This document shows, piece by piece, positions 1 to 6,867 of a DNA stretch of 11,997 nucleotides (its first letter is position 1; every line of letters starts with the position of its first letter). The DNA is from Lutibacter sp. (GTDB taxonomy: Bacteria > Bacteroidota > Bacteroidia > Flavobacteriales > Flavobacteriaceae), in contig NZ_JAKIUR010000069.1 in the NCBI RefSeq assembly GCF_021647475.1, forward strand, positions 1 to 11,997. Direction: 5' to 3'. The notes beneath the pieces were generated by a model that saw nothing but the letters and a program-made list of their open reading frames with translations, had not been told where the DNA came from and did no database searches. The position numbers and the translations under genes were made by a program.

Positions 1-93
1 AAAACAATATTAAAATGAACTTCAAAGACAAAAAAAGAAGTGAAAATTACATTTTTTGACAAAAACCAATCTAAAATTTATCTAAAACTTGGA

Positions 94-534
94 TTGGTGA
101 AATTTGTTGAATTTTGCAACGGTCTTAATCTGTTTCTTTAGAGCAAGATAACCACGTCGCTAATGCTCCCCGTTATGACATGCATTTATTGTTATTGCGT
201 TATTTTAGAAAAGTTAAAGAAATCTATATGTTTAACATAATAATAAAATAAAAGTAACACTGTTTTATTTTGTCATTGCGAAGTTTTTGAAAAAACTGTG
301 GCAATCTGTTTATTTAGAATGAGATAACCACGTCGCTAATGCTCCTTGTTATGACATGCGTTTATTGTTATTGCGTTATTTTAGAAAAGTTAAAGAAATC
401 TATATGTTTAACATAATAATAAAATAAAAGTAATACTGTTTTTATTTTGTCATTGCGAAGTTTTTGAAAAAAACTGTGGCAATCTGTTTCTTTAGAGCAA
501 GATAACCACGTCGCTAATACTCCTCACTATGACA
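94..534. repeat. Tandem array of REP-like palindromic element, about 2.4 units of ~177 bp
   Basis: The same block recurs with starts at 127, 303 and 481 (periods 176 and 178 bp). Each unit has an imperfect inverted-repeat element of about 86 bp and a nearly invariant AT-rich spacer of about 90 bp. Full elements lie at 271-356 and 448-534; the first, ending at 180, has a degraded left arm. Each full element begins TGTCATTGCGAAG, ends near TTATGACA, and has two arms: the left can fold as TTGC...GCAA, the right as ATAAC...GTTAT. No coding frame spans it. Its position just downstream of the minus-strand gene ending at 551 means the last copy could also help end transcription (inference). Together with non-repetitive bases 1-93 it accounts for the whole 1-550 gap. 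Confidence 0.85.
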
Positions 535-550
535 TTTTATTAACCTTACC

Positions 551-1603
551 TTATTCCTCCTCATTAAAATAAACTTTGTAAAATTTCATTTTTTTCTCCT
601 CATCATATCCTTTTTCCAAATACTCAATAGCCGCATCTGGAGCATCAATATCTAATTTAATTTGAATATTAGTATCTAACTTTATTTCGGTTTTAATTTT
701 TTGTTTTTGTTTTTTAACCACAATATCAGAAACCGCAAACTGATTTAGAACTAATACATCATTTGCTTCTTCAAATTGTTTTTTGTAGGAATCAAACAAC
801 TCTTTTTGATCTTCTTGTTCATTAAATACTTCATCTTTAAAATCGTGGATGTTCACCGTTTCATTTTCTTTAAAAAAATCGACAGTTTTAGCTAAAAATT
901 TAGATTTTTCTTGAACTCCAAAATCTTCTTTTAAAATTTCCTCAGAAAATTCTTTACACATTTCTAAATAATTTTGAGTATGTTGATTGCTATCATTTGC
1001 ATATTTTAAATTTAAAAAATGATTTACCCAATAATTGGCATCGTAATTATTAGCATCTACACTTAAAACCACTTTACCATCCGCATCTGAAGTATTAATA
1101 ATTAAGCAGCCTTTATCTAATTTTTTAGTACTAATTCCTTTTTGAACTGACACATCAAAACTATTTTTATCTATATAGGTTTGAAAAAAATCAAGTTTAT
1201 TTTCAATTTTAAATATCCCTATTGCATTGGTTAACACCTCATTATACTCAATATCTTCAAAAATTGCTACAAGTACATCTCCTGTTTTTATTTGTGCTGA
1301 ATTAGATTGCTCGTACAAATGATTAACAATATGTTTTGATAGTTCCACAAATGAATTTTCATCTTTAAAAATTTCAGTAGCGTAACTATTAATTTCATTT
1401 AAATCAATACTTGCATGGTGATTAAACCGATAACTTTGTGCTAAATTAACAAAGGGTTTTAATAAAAAAGGAATCATTAATTCGTAACTTTCCTGATCAA
1501 AAGTTAGTTCATTTTCTGAAAATATGTTGGTTGCAGAGTTAAATTTATTTCCAACTTTATGAATTATAAATTTGCTTATACTTGCTCGATTTCTTTTAAT
1601 CAT
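551..1603 (-). CDS. Nucleoid-associated protein, NdpA/YejK-like family
   Basis: A 350-residue protein resembling the 37-kDa nucleoid-associated family (E. coli YejK, Pfam NA37). Members bind the nucleoid and are soluble; their exact role is poorly defined. Visible family features are the N-terminal IIHKVG (13-18), GDVLVAIF (108-115), KLDKGCLIIN (161-170) and NNYDANYWVNHFL (185-197), in the expected order. The last 150 residues are rich in Glu and Lys and probably helical or flexible. There is no signal peptide or membrane segment, and the length matches the family. It lies 55 bp downstream of rnhB on the same strand, with a candidate TAnnTTTG promoter in the gap, so it may be transcribed with rnhB and also alone. 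The ATG is the first in frame after that box. Family assignment is fairly secure; the biological role is not. Confidence 0.8.
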   Translation of the reverse strand: MIKRNRASISKFIIHKVGNKFNSATNIFSENELTFDQESYELMIPFLLKPFVNLAQSYRFNHHASIDLNEINSYATEIFKDENSFVELSKHIVNHLYEQSNSAQIKTGDVLVAIFEDIEYNEVLTNAIGIFKIENKLDFFQTYIDKNSFDVSVQKGISTKKLDKGCLIINTSDADGKVVLSVDANNYDANYWVNHFLNLKYANDSNQHTQNYLEMCKEFSEEILKEDFGVQEKSKFLAKTVDFFKENETVNIHDFKDEVFNEQEDQKELFDSYKKQFEEANDVLVLNQFAVSDIVVKKQKQKIKTEIKLDTNIQIKLDIDAPDAAIEYLEKGYDEEKKMKFYKVYFNEEE

Positions 1604-1623
1604 ATTTAAAGTTTTTAACCGAA

Positions 1624-1631
1624 CAAAAGTA
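1624..1631 (-). promoter_or_regulatory. Candidate -7 box for the nucleoid-protein gene
   Basis: On the minus strand this reads TACTTTTG, an exact match to the Bacteroidota -7 consensus TAnnTTTG, 20 bp upstream of the ATG at 1603. I see no good TTG at the -33 position, so this is only a candidate. Confidence 0.4.
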
Positions 1632-1658
1632 TTCTTTTTACCTTTAAATCATATTAAA

Positions 1659-2261
1659 TTACAATGCTAATTTTAATTGATCTGGTAATAATTTAAAACT
1701 TTTTCTATGATATTTTGTTGCTCCTAAAGTTGCAATAACACTTCGATGCTTTTTTGTTGGATAACCTTTATTCTTATTCCATTGATACGCAGGAAATTCT
1801 GAATGAATTTTACACATAAATTCATCTCGATACGTTTTTGCCAATACAGAAGCTGCCGCAATACTCATATATTTTGCATCACCTTTTACAATGGTTTTAA
1901 AAGGAATGTTTTTAAACGGATTAAATTTATTGCCATCTACAATAATATGTTCTGGCGTTATGGCTAATTTAGATATTGATTGATGCATTGCCAAAATGGA
2001 TGCTTGCAAAATATTAATCTCATCAATTTTGCTTTCAAATACAAATGAAACCGCAAATGCAAGTGCATGTTTTTCAATATATGGTTTTAATAGTAACCGT
2101 TTTTTTTCAGACAATTGCTTAGAATCATTTAATAAAGGATGTTCAAAATTTGCTGGTAAAATAACCGCAGCCGCAACAACTGGGCCTGCCAAACAACCTC
2201 TGCCTGCTTCATCGGTTCCTGCTTCAAAACAATTTTTTAAATAGTATTCTTTAAGTGCCAT
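1659..2261 (-). CDS. rnhB: Ribonuclease HII
   Basis: A 200-residue cytoplasmic endonuclease that cuts the RNA strand of RNA-DNA hybrids and nicks at ribonucleotides misincorporated into DNA, acting in replication and ribonucleotide excision repair. All hallmark motifs are present: GTDEAGRGCLAGP (15-27), DSKQLSEKKR (46-55), IIVDGN (106-111), KGDAKYMSIAAASVLAKTYRD (126-146) and NKGYP further on. The four metal-binding acidic residues are intact: D17, E18, D109 and D128, with spacing like that of the E. coli enzyme. Length is typical and there is no truncation. It is divergent from the porin gene at 2558, and a TAnnTTTG box sits 4 bp before its ATG, suggesting a transcript with almost no leader. 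The nucleoid-protein gene follows on the same strand. Confidence 0.97.
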   Translation of the reverse strand: MALKEYYLKNCFEAGTDEAGRGCLAGPVVAAAVILPANFEHPLLNDSKQLSEKKRLLLKPYIEKHALAFAVSFVFESKIDEINILQASILAMHQSISKLAITPEHIIVDGNKFNPFKNIPFKTIVKGDAKYMSIAAASVLAKTYRDEFMCKIHSEFPAYQWNKNKGYPTKKHRSVIATLGATKYHRKSFKLLPDQLKLAL

Positions 2262-2265
2262 AATT

Positions 2266-2273
2266 CAAATTTA
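2266..2273 (-). promoter_or_regulatory. Candidate -7 box for rnhB, nearly leaderless
   Basis: The minus strand reads TAAATTTG, an exact TAnnTTTG match, followed by only four bases (AATT) before the rnhB ATG. Transcription from this box would start at or next to the start codon. No clear TTG lies 19-21 bp upstream, which weakens the call. Confidence 0.4.
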
Positions 2274-2332
2274 GAAAACATTTTCAATTCTTTTAATTAA
2301 TTCATAATTATTTTAAAAACCAATTTGTATGT

Positions 2333-2479
2333 CCATAATTAGTAATAATAAAGAACAACGTCATGCTGAACTCGTTTCAGCATCTCATTTTAGTTTGATA
2401 ACCAGTGTTTTATAGAATACGACCCTGAAACAAGTTCAGGGTGACGGACACTATGTAAGATTACGGAGAATCAGAAAAC
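2333..2479. repeat. REP-like double-hairpin element, family 2, copy 1
   Basis: The core (2359-2446) starts CGTCATGCTGAA and ends TTCAGGGTGACG. It has two perfect 8-bp hairpins with 5-base loops: ATGCTGAA/TTCAGCAT at 2363-2383 and ACCCTGAA/TTCAGGGT at 2422-2442. The two arms are also inverted copies of each other. Flanks of about 26 bp (left) and 33 bp (right) are shared with the second copy at 4851-5019, so the repeated unit is larger than the core. It lies between divergent rnhB and the porin gene, outside both. Confidence 0.85.
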
Positions 2480-2518
2480 CACTCTAAATTTTTATTTAAC
2501 TAAACCACAAAATATACG

Positions 2519-2550
2519 TTGGTTCAATTCGTTCAAATATTTTACCTTTG
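2519..2550 (+). promoter_or_regulatory. Bacteroidota-type promoter of the porin gene
   Basis: A TTG at 2519-2521 is followed after 21 bp by TACCTTTG at 2543-2550, an exact TAnnTTTG box with the expected spacing. The start site predicted a few bases after the box falls next to the ATG at 2558. This rules out translation from the in-frame TTG at 2519, which lies inside the promoter. Confidence 0.7.
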
Positions 2551-2557
2551 CGACTTA

Positions 2558-4753
2558 ATGAATTATATGAAAAAAATAATTTTAGTTTTCTTTTTTGGAA
2601 TTTTTGCTTTTACAACGTTACAAGCACAATTTGTAAAACGAACTCGTAATAACGGATTGTTTTCAAAAGACAGCACTTCATTTAATAAAGAAGTTAAAAT
2701 TAAATTAAGTGGAAAAACTAATTATAAAGATTATAAAATAATTGATATTAACAATGATACTACTATTGTTGATACTACTTTAACCATAAAAAAAGATTAC
2801 AAATTCAATTTTATCCGTAAAGATGATTTTGAATTATTACCGTTTCATAATCAAGGAGAAACTTATACAACTTTAGCCTATTCATTTGAAAATGAAAACA
2901 TTATACCAACTATTGGCTTTTCAGCAAAACAATTCAACTATTACACTTTAAATGATATTAACTATTATTACGTGCCAACGCCTACTTCTGAATTAATGTA
3001 CAGAACAGGCATGCAACAAGGTCAACTTTTAGATGCTTTTTTGACATTAAACACCTCAAAACAATTTAATATTTCAATTGCATACAAAGGACTGCGGTCA
3101 TTAGGAAGATACCGTAATACCTTAGCAAGTCACGGAAATTTTAGAACTTCTTTTAACTATCACACTAAAAATAAACGTTATTTTCTTAAAGGACATTTTT
3201 ACTCCTATGATTTTTCTAATCAAGAAAATGGTGGATTAACTGATCAATCTGTTTTATTTTTTGAAAGTAACGACACCAATTATATAAAAAGAGAACGATT
3301 AGATGTTAACTATGCCAATGCCACAAGTTTATTTGAAGGAAAACGCTATTATTTTGACCAATCTTACACGTTATTTACTAATAAAAAAGAAGTTGTAAAA
3401 AAAGTAAAAAGGAATAGCAAACCTGCTTTAAATAAAGAAGCCTTAATAGCTACTAATTTAAAACGTAAAGAAAGATTGATGGCAAAACTAGATTCCATAA
3501 AAATCAAAAAGATGGATTCCTTACCCAAAATTAGCACTCAAAATCAAAATAAGAATTCCATTACTATAAAAGTAAATAAAAAGATAGATTCCTTGCCAAA
3601 AGAATTTGCCAAAATTATAACAAAAGACACTCTAGCTGTAAAAGCAAAACTGGAAACCAGTTTAAAAATTGGTTCTTCATTTTTATACGAAACCAAACAC
3701 TACCGTTTTAATCAAACCGATTCAACTTTAGTTTTTGGTAGTGCTTTTGCTAGTCCAATTGTGGATCATACCTCCTATCAAAAATCAATTAGTGAATTGT
3801 ATGCACTATTTACTACACCTTATTTAGGAACATTAAAAACTGGTATTTCTAATTTTAATTATAACTATCACTATAATAGTATTTTATATTTAAACAACAC
3901 TACTATTCCAGATCATTTAAAAGGAAATGCAATTGCTGTAAATGCAGATTGGAATACACATTTTGGTGAAATTTTTCTTAAAGCAAAAGGTTCAACTTTT
4001 ATAACAGGAACTATTACCGGAAGCTCATTATACGCATCGGCTTCTTTTAAAAAAGATAGTATTTTAAATATTGAAGCATTTGCAAAATTCACTTCAAAAG
4101 CCCCAGATTTTAATAAACAACTATACCAAAGTGATTATATAAATTACAATTGGAGAACTAATTTTAATAATGAAAAATATACATCAATAGGTTTTCAAAT
4201 AAATTCACCAAAATGGGGAACGGCTAAAGCCAGTTATAATTCTGTAAATAATTACACTTACTTTGATGAAAATTCAAAACCTACACAAACTTCTAATACT
4301 TTAAATTATTTTAGAGTGAAAGCTGAAAAATCACTTCATTATAAAAAATTTACCTTAGCAAATACCGTATTATATCAAAAAGTATTAGATGGTTTTAATT
4401 TTTTTAGAGTTCCAGAAATTATAACTCGAAACTCTCTTTATTTTTCTTCTTATGTATTTAAAGGAAAACCTATGTATTTACAAACAGGTGTTACTTTTAA
4501 ATATTTTTCAGCATTTAAAGCAAACGCTTTTAATCCATTATTAAATGAATTTGTTTTACAAAATAATTCAGAAATTGGAAATTATCCTATACTCGATTTT
4601 TTTGTAAATGCTCAAATTAAAAGAACTCGACTATTTTTAAAAGTTGAAAATTTTAGTGCAGGTTTTTCTGGAAGAAACTATTTTGCTGCACCAAATTATC
4701 CTTATAGAGACTTAACCGTTCGATTTGGTTTGGTTTGGAATTTCTTTATTTAA
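2558..4753 (+). CDS. Putative outer-membrane porin (Bacteroidota putative-porin family)
   Basis: A large outer-membrane beta-barrel protein, 731 residues from this start (728 from the alternative ATG at 2567). A signal peptide with a hydrophobic stretch (IILVFFFGIFAF) ends at about LQAQ, residue 24. The rest is rich in alternating aromatic and polar strands and ends in an aromatic tail, GLVWNFF, as expected for barrel insertion. It resembles the family annotated as putative porin in Flavobacteriaceae (Pfam Porin_10, from memory). Substrate and function are unknown. Between YYFDQSYTLF and LKIGSSFLYETK (about residues 275-365) lies a long Lys-rich hydrophilic insert with an internal repeat, probably a loop or periplasmic segment. 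The promoter at 2519-2550 argues for the ATG at 2558 or 2567. The gene stands alone between two copies of the same repeat element. Confidence 0.85.
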   Translation: MNYMKKIILVFFFGIFAFTTLQAQFVKRTRNNGLFSKDSTSFNKEVKIKLSGKTNYKDYKIIDINNDTTIVDTTLTIKKDYKFNFIRKDDFELLPFHNQGETYTTLAYSFENENIIPTIGFSAKQFNYYTLNDINYYYVPTPTSELMYRTGMQQGQLLDAFLTLNTSKQFNISIAYKGLRSLGRYRNTLASHGNFRTSFNYHTKNKRYFLKGHFYSYDFSNQENGGLTDQSVLFFESNDTNYIKRERLDVNYANATSLFEGKRYYFDQSYTLFTNKKEVVKKVKRNSKPALNKEALIATNLKRKERLMAKLDSIKIKKMDSLPKISTQNQNKNSITIKVNKKIDSLPKEFAKIITKDTLAVKAKLETSLKIGSSFLYETKHYRFNQTDSTLVFGSAFASPIVDHTSYQKSISELYALFTTPYLGTLKTGISNFNYNYHYNSILYLNNTTIPDHLKGNAIAVNADWNTHFGEIFLKAKGSTFITGTITGSSLYASASFKKDSILNIEAFAKFTSKAPDFNKQLYQSDYINYNWRTNFNNEKYTSIGFQINSPKWGTAKASYNSVNNYTYFDENSKPTQTSNTLNYFRVKAEKSLHYKKFTLANTVLYQKVLDGFNFFRVPEIITRNSLYFSSYVFKGKPMYLQTGVTFKYFSAFKANAFNPLLNEFVLQNNSEIGNYPILDFFVNAQIKRTRLFLKVENFSAGFSGRNYFAAPNYPYRDLTVRFGLVWNFFI

Positions 4754-4764
4754 TGATTATAACT

Positions 4765-4798
4765 CTTTTATGAGATTACTTCAGATTATACATAAAAG
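4765..4798 (+). terminator. Weak candidate terminator after the porin gene
   Basis: An 8-bp stem (CTTTTATG at 4765-4772 with CATAAAAG at 4791-4798) with an 18-base loop is followed by a T-rich run. The stem is AT-rich and the loop long, so it is only a candidate; the palindromic element just downstream could serve instead. Confidence 0.25.
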
Positions 4799-4807
4799 TT
4801 TATAATT

Positions 4808-4819
4808 TTCGCAATGACA
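4808..4819 (-). repeat. Solo fragment of the family 1 repeat arm
   Basis: The minus strand reads TGTCATTGCGAA, identical to the first 12 bases of the full family 1 elements at 271 and 448. No matching second arm is visible, so it looks like a decayed half-element; a 12-base match could be chance, though such repeats often scatter in intergenic DNA. Confidence 0.4.
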
Positions 4820-4832
4820 TTTCAATTTTTAT

Positions 4833-5026
4833 ATGAAAGATTCTGATTAACCATAGTTAGTAATAGTAAATAACAACGTCATGCTGAACCTGCCTGTCGG
4901 CAAGGCAAGCTCGTTTCAGCATCTCATCAACATTTGATAATTAGTATTTTTATTGAATGCGACCCTGAAACAAGTCCAGGGTGACGTATGTTATGTTAGA
5001 TTATAGACAATCAGAAAAACTTTCAT
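4833..5026. repeat. REP/MITE-like double-hairpin element, family 2, copy 2
   Basis: This second copy of the 2333-2479 repeat is in the same orientation, with core 4877-4986. The hairpin TGCTGAA/TTCAGCA is kept but carries a 21-bp GC-rich insertion at 4890-4910 in its loop; the second hairpin has one mismatch. Outside the core are inverted ends: TTCTGATT at 4841-4848 with AATCAGAA at 5009-5016, and further out ATGAAAG at 4833-4839 with CTTTCAT at 5020-5026. The element fills most of the gap between the convergent porin and NhaC-type genes and could act as a bidirectional terminator (inference). It may be a small non-autonomous mobile element. Confidence 0.8.
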
Positions 5027-5036
5027 TAACCTCTTG

Positions 5037-6764
5037 CTATTTAGTTACCAGTTTTTTAATTTTTATTTTAAAAGCCGCAAATAATAAAGTCATAATTGGG
5101 CTTAACCAGTTAAATATTGCATATACAAAATATTCATGAACACTAACGCCTAGTACTCCAGACTGATAAGCTCCACCTGTATTCCAAGGAACCAATGCCG
5201 AAGTTACGGTCCCAGCATCTTCCAAGGTTCTACTTAAATTTTCTGGTGCTAATCCTTTATCTTTAAATGCTTTAGCGTACATTTTACCAGGTACAACAAT
5301 TGCCAAATATTGATCAGAAGCCGTTGCATTTAAAGTAATACAACTAAATACGGTACTTGCAAAAAGTCCAAAAACTGAATCAAATAAATTTAAGATAGAA
5401 CTACTAATTTTAGCCAAGGCTCCAATGGCATCCATAACGCCACCAAAAGTCATTGCACACAAAATAAGCCAAATAGTACCTAGCATTCCGCTCATTCCTT
5501 TTGCTGAAAATAAATCGTTTAGTTTTTCATTTTTAGTAGCAATATCGGTTTCAACCGTCATCGCATTCATTACTGCAAAATATGCCGTGGTAAAAAAGGA
5601 AGTTGGTTTAGCAGTTAAATTTAATGTTCCTACAGCTTTTCCATCTTTTAAAATAGTGGTATTTCCTTCAAAAATCTGATTTACTTTTCTGTTAGCACTT
5701 GGCAATTCAAAAACAATTGGATTTTGTATGGTTATATGCTCGTTTTTTGATACTAATTTGTAGGTTCCCGGAGTTTGATAATTATTATTTGAAACATCAT
5801 CCCAAGCTACTAAATGAGAAAACTCTTCAGGAATTTTTGTGACTTCATATCGCAAACCTTGACTCCAGATAATGGCACTTTGAAAAACAATGGCAAATAA
5901 ACCACCTAATAAAGTTCCTATAATTAATGCAATTAACGGAGATGTTTTCTTAATGATTAAAGCAATAACCACTAAAGGAACCACAAAAAGCCAAGGAGTA
6001 ACATGAAATGAAGATTTAATTCCTGCCAACATTTCATCCGTATTTGCAGTGCCAACTGTATGAATATTAAAACCTAAAATGATAAAAACAACTAAGGTAA
6101 TTGTAATTGTTGGAACCGTGGTAATAGTCATATATTTTATATGTTCAAATAGATCTCCACCAGCCATTGCAGGAGCAAGATTAGTGGTATCTGATAGTGG
6201 TGACATTTTATCTCCAAAATAAGCACCAGACAGCACGGCACCAGCAGTCATTCCAGCAGGAACACCTAATGCATTTCCTATTCCCATAAGTGCAATTCCA
6301 ACAGTTGCTGAGGTGGTCCAAGAACTCCCTGTTGCTATAGATACAATACAACAAATTATAAGTGATGCAGCTAAAAATATAGTTGGATTTAATATTTGTA
6401 ATCCATAATAAATCATAGTAGGAATTATACCACTAATAAGCCAAGTACCCGCTAAAGCACCAACCATTAACAATATTAAAATAGCACTTGTTGTTGATTT
6501 TACATTTTCAGCAACTTCATCCATCATTAATTTATAAGGGACTTTATTAGCAAAGCCAACGATAGCTGCTACTGCGGCACCCATTAATAAAATAAACTGA
6601 TTACTTCCGCTTAAAGCATCATCTCCATATACAAAAACATTATATGCCAATAAAGCAACCAAAACAACAACTGGCAACACCGCTTTCCAAATATTTAATT
6701 CCTTATTTTCAATAATGGTTACACCACCTGCTTTAAATTCTGAAATATTATCGTTTTTTGGCAT
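5037..6764 (-). CDS. NhaC-superfamily antiporter or transporter
   Basis: A 575-residue inner-membrane protein with about ten or more hydrophobic segments. It carries the family core SGAYFGDKMSPLSDTTNLAP (179-198), plus NATASDQYLAIVVPGKM (479-495) and LEDAGTVTSALVPWNTGGAY (514-533). Family members exchange Na+ for H+ or carry organic solutes; NhaC relatives include the malate/lactate antiporter MleN and the proposed methionine carrier MetT. The family is usually some 450-500 residues; the extra length here is a hydrophilic segment at about 303-388, between membrane segments. It lies downstream of the Cys/Met PLP enzyme gene on the same strand, about 100 bp away and behind a strong terminator, so it may have its own promoter. 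On the minus strand TACATTTC, one base off TAnnTTTG, lies at 6777-6784. Ion antiport is the default call; amino-acid transport is possible from context. Confidence 0.85.
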   Translation of the reverse strand: MPKNDNISEFKAGGVTIIENKELNIWKAVLPVVVLVALLAYNVFVYGDDALSGSNQFILLMGAAVAAIVGFANKVPYKLMMDEVAENVKSTTSAILILLMVGALAGTWLISGIIPTMIYYGLQILNPTIFLAASLIICCIVSIATGSSWTTSATVGIALMGIGNALGVPAGMTAGAVLSGAYFGDKMSPLSDTTNLAPAMAGGDLFEHIKYMTITTVPTITITLVVFIILGFNIHTVGTANTDEMLAGIKSSFHVTPWLFVVPLVVIALIIKKTSPLIALIIGTLLGGLFAIVFQSAIIWSQGLRYEVTKIPEEFSHLVAWDDVSNNNYQTPGTYKLVSKNEHITIQNPIVFELPSANRKVNQIFEGNTTILKDGKAVGTLNLTAKPTSFFTTAYFAVMNAMTVETDIATKNEKLNDLFSAKGMSGMLGTIWLILCAMTFGGVMDAIGALAKISSSILNLFDSVFGLFASTVFSCITLNATASDQYLAIVVPGKMYAKAFKDKGLAPENLSRTLEDAGTVTSALVPWNTGGAYQSGVLGVSVHEYFVYAIFNWLSPIMTLLFAAFKIKIKKLVTK

Positions 6765-6811
6765 CGTTTTAATTTAGAAATGTAATGATACATAAATTTA
6801 GAAGGTTATGC

Positions 6812-6844
6812 AAAAAAAAACCTTACTCAAAATGAGTAAGGTTT
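6812..6844 (-). terminator. Strong intrinsic terminator after the PLP enzyme gene
   Basis: A perfect 12-bp stem (6818-6829 with 6833-6844) with a 3-base loop is followed on the minus strand by an unbroken T run (6812-6820, partly in the stem). It lies 24 bp past the stop codon at 6868 and should end most transcripts before the NhaC-type gene. Confidence 0.9.
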
Positions 6845-6867
6845 AACACTAAATATTTACTTTTTAT

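Noticed and set aside
3..59. An 18-codon plus-strand open frame entering from the left edge, with an internal ATG at 15 and stop at 57-59
   Set aside because: It could be the end of an upstream gene, but it is too short, matches nothing I recognise and is of a composition expected by chance in AT-rich DNA.
65..98. Inverted repeat ACCAATC/GATTGGT upstream of the tandem array
   Set aside because: Seven base pairs with a 20-base loop, no T-run and no adjacent gene; this is within chance expectation.
94..534. CRISPR array
   Set aside because: Repeats are about 177 bp apart, the intervening sequence is itself repeated, and no cas genes are nearby.
1996..2244. Plus-strand open frame of 82 codons
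   Set aside because: It lies wholly antisense to rnhB, whose motifs are unmistakable, and has no recognisable domain.
2519..2557. TTG at 2519 as the start of the porin gene
   Set aside because: The first 13 codons would lie in a complete TTG-N21-TACCTTTG promoter, and the added residues would spoil a normal signal peptide.
5425..5679. Plus-strand open frame of 84 codons
   Set aside because: It is antisense to the NhaC-type gene; its hydrophobic content mirrors the membrane protein on the other strand.
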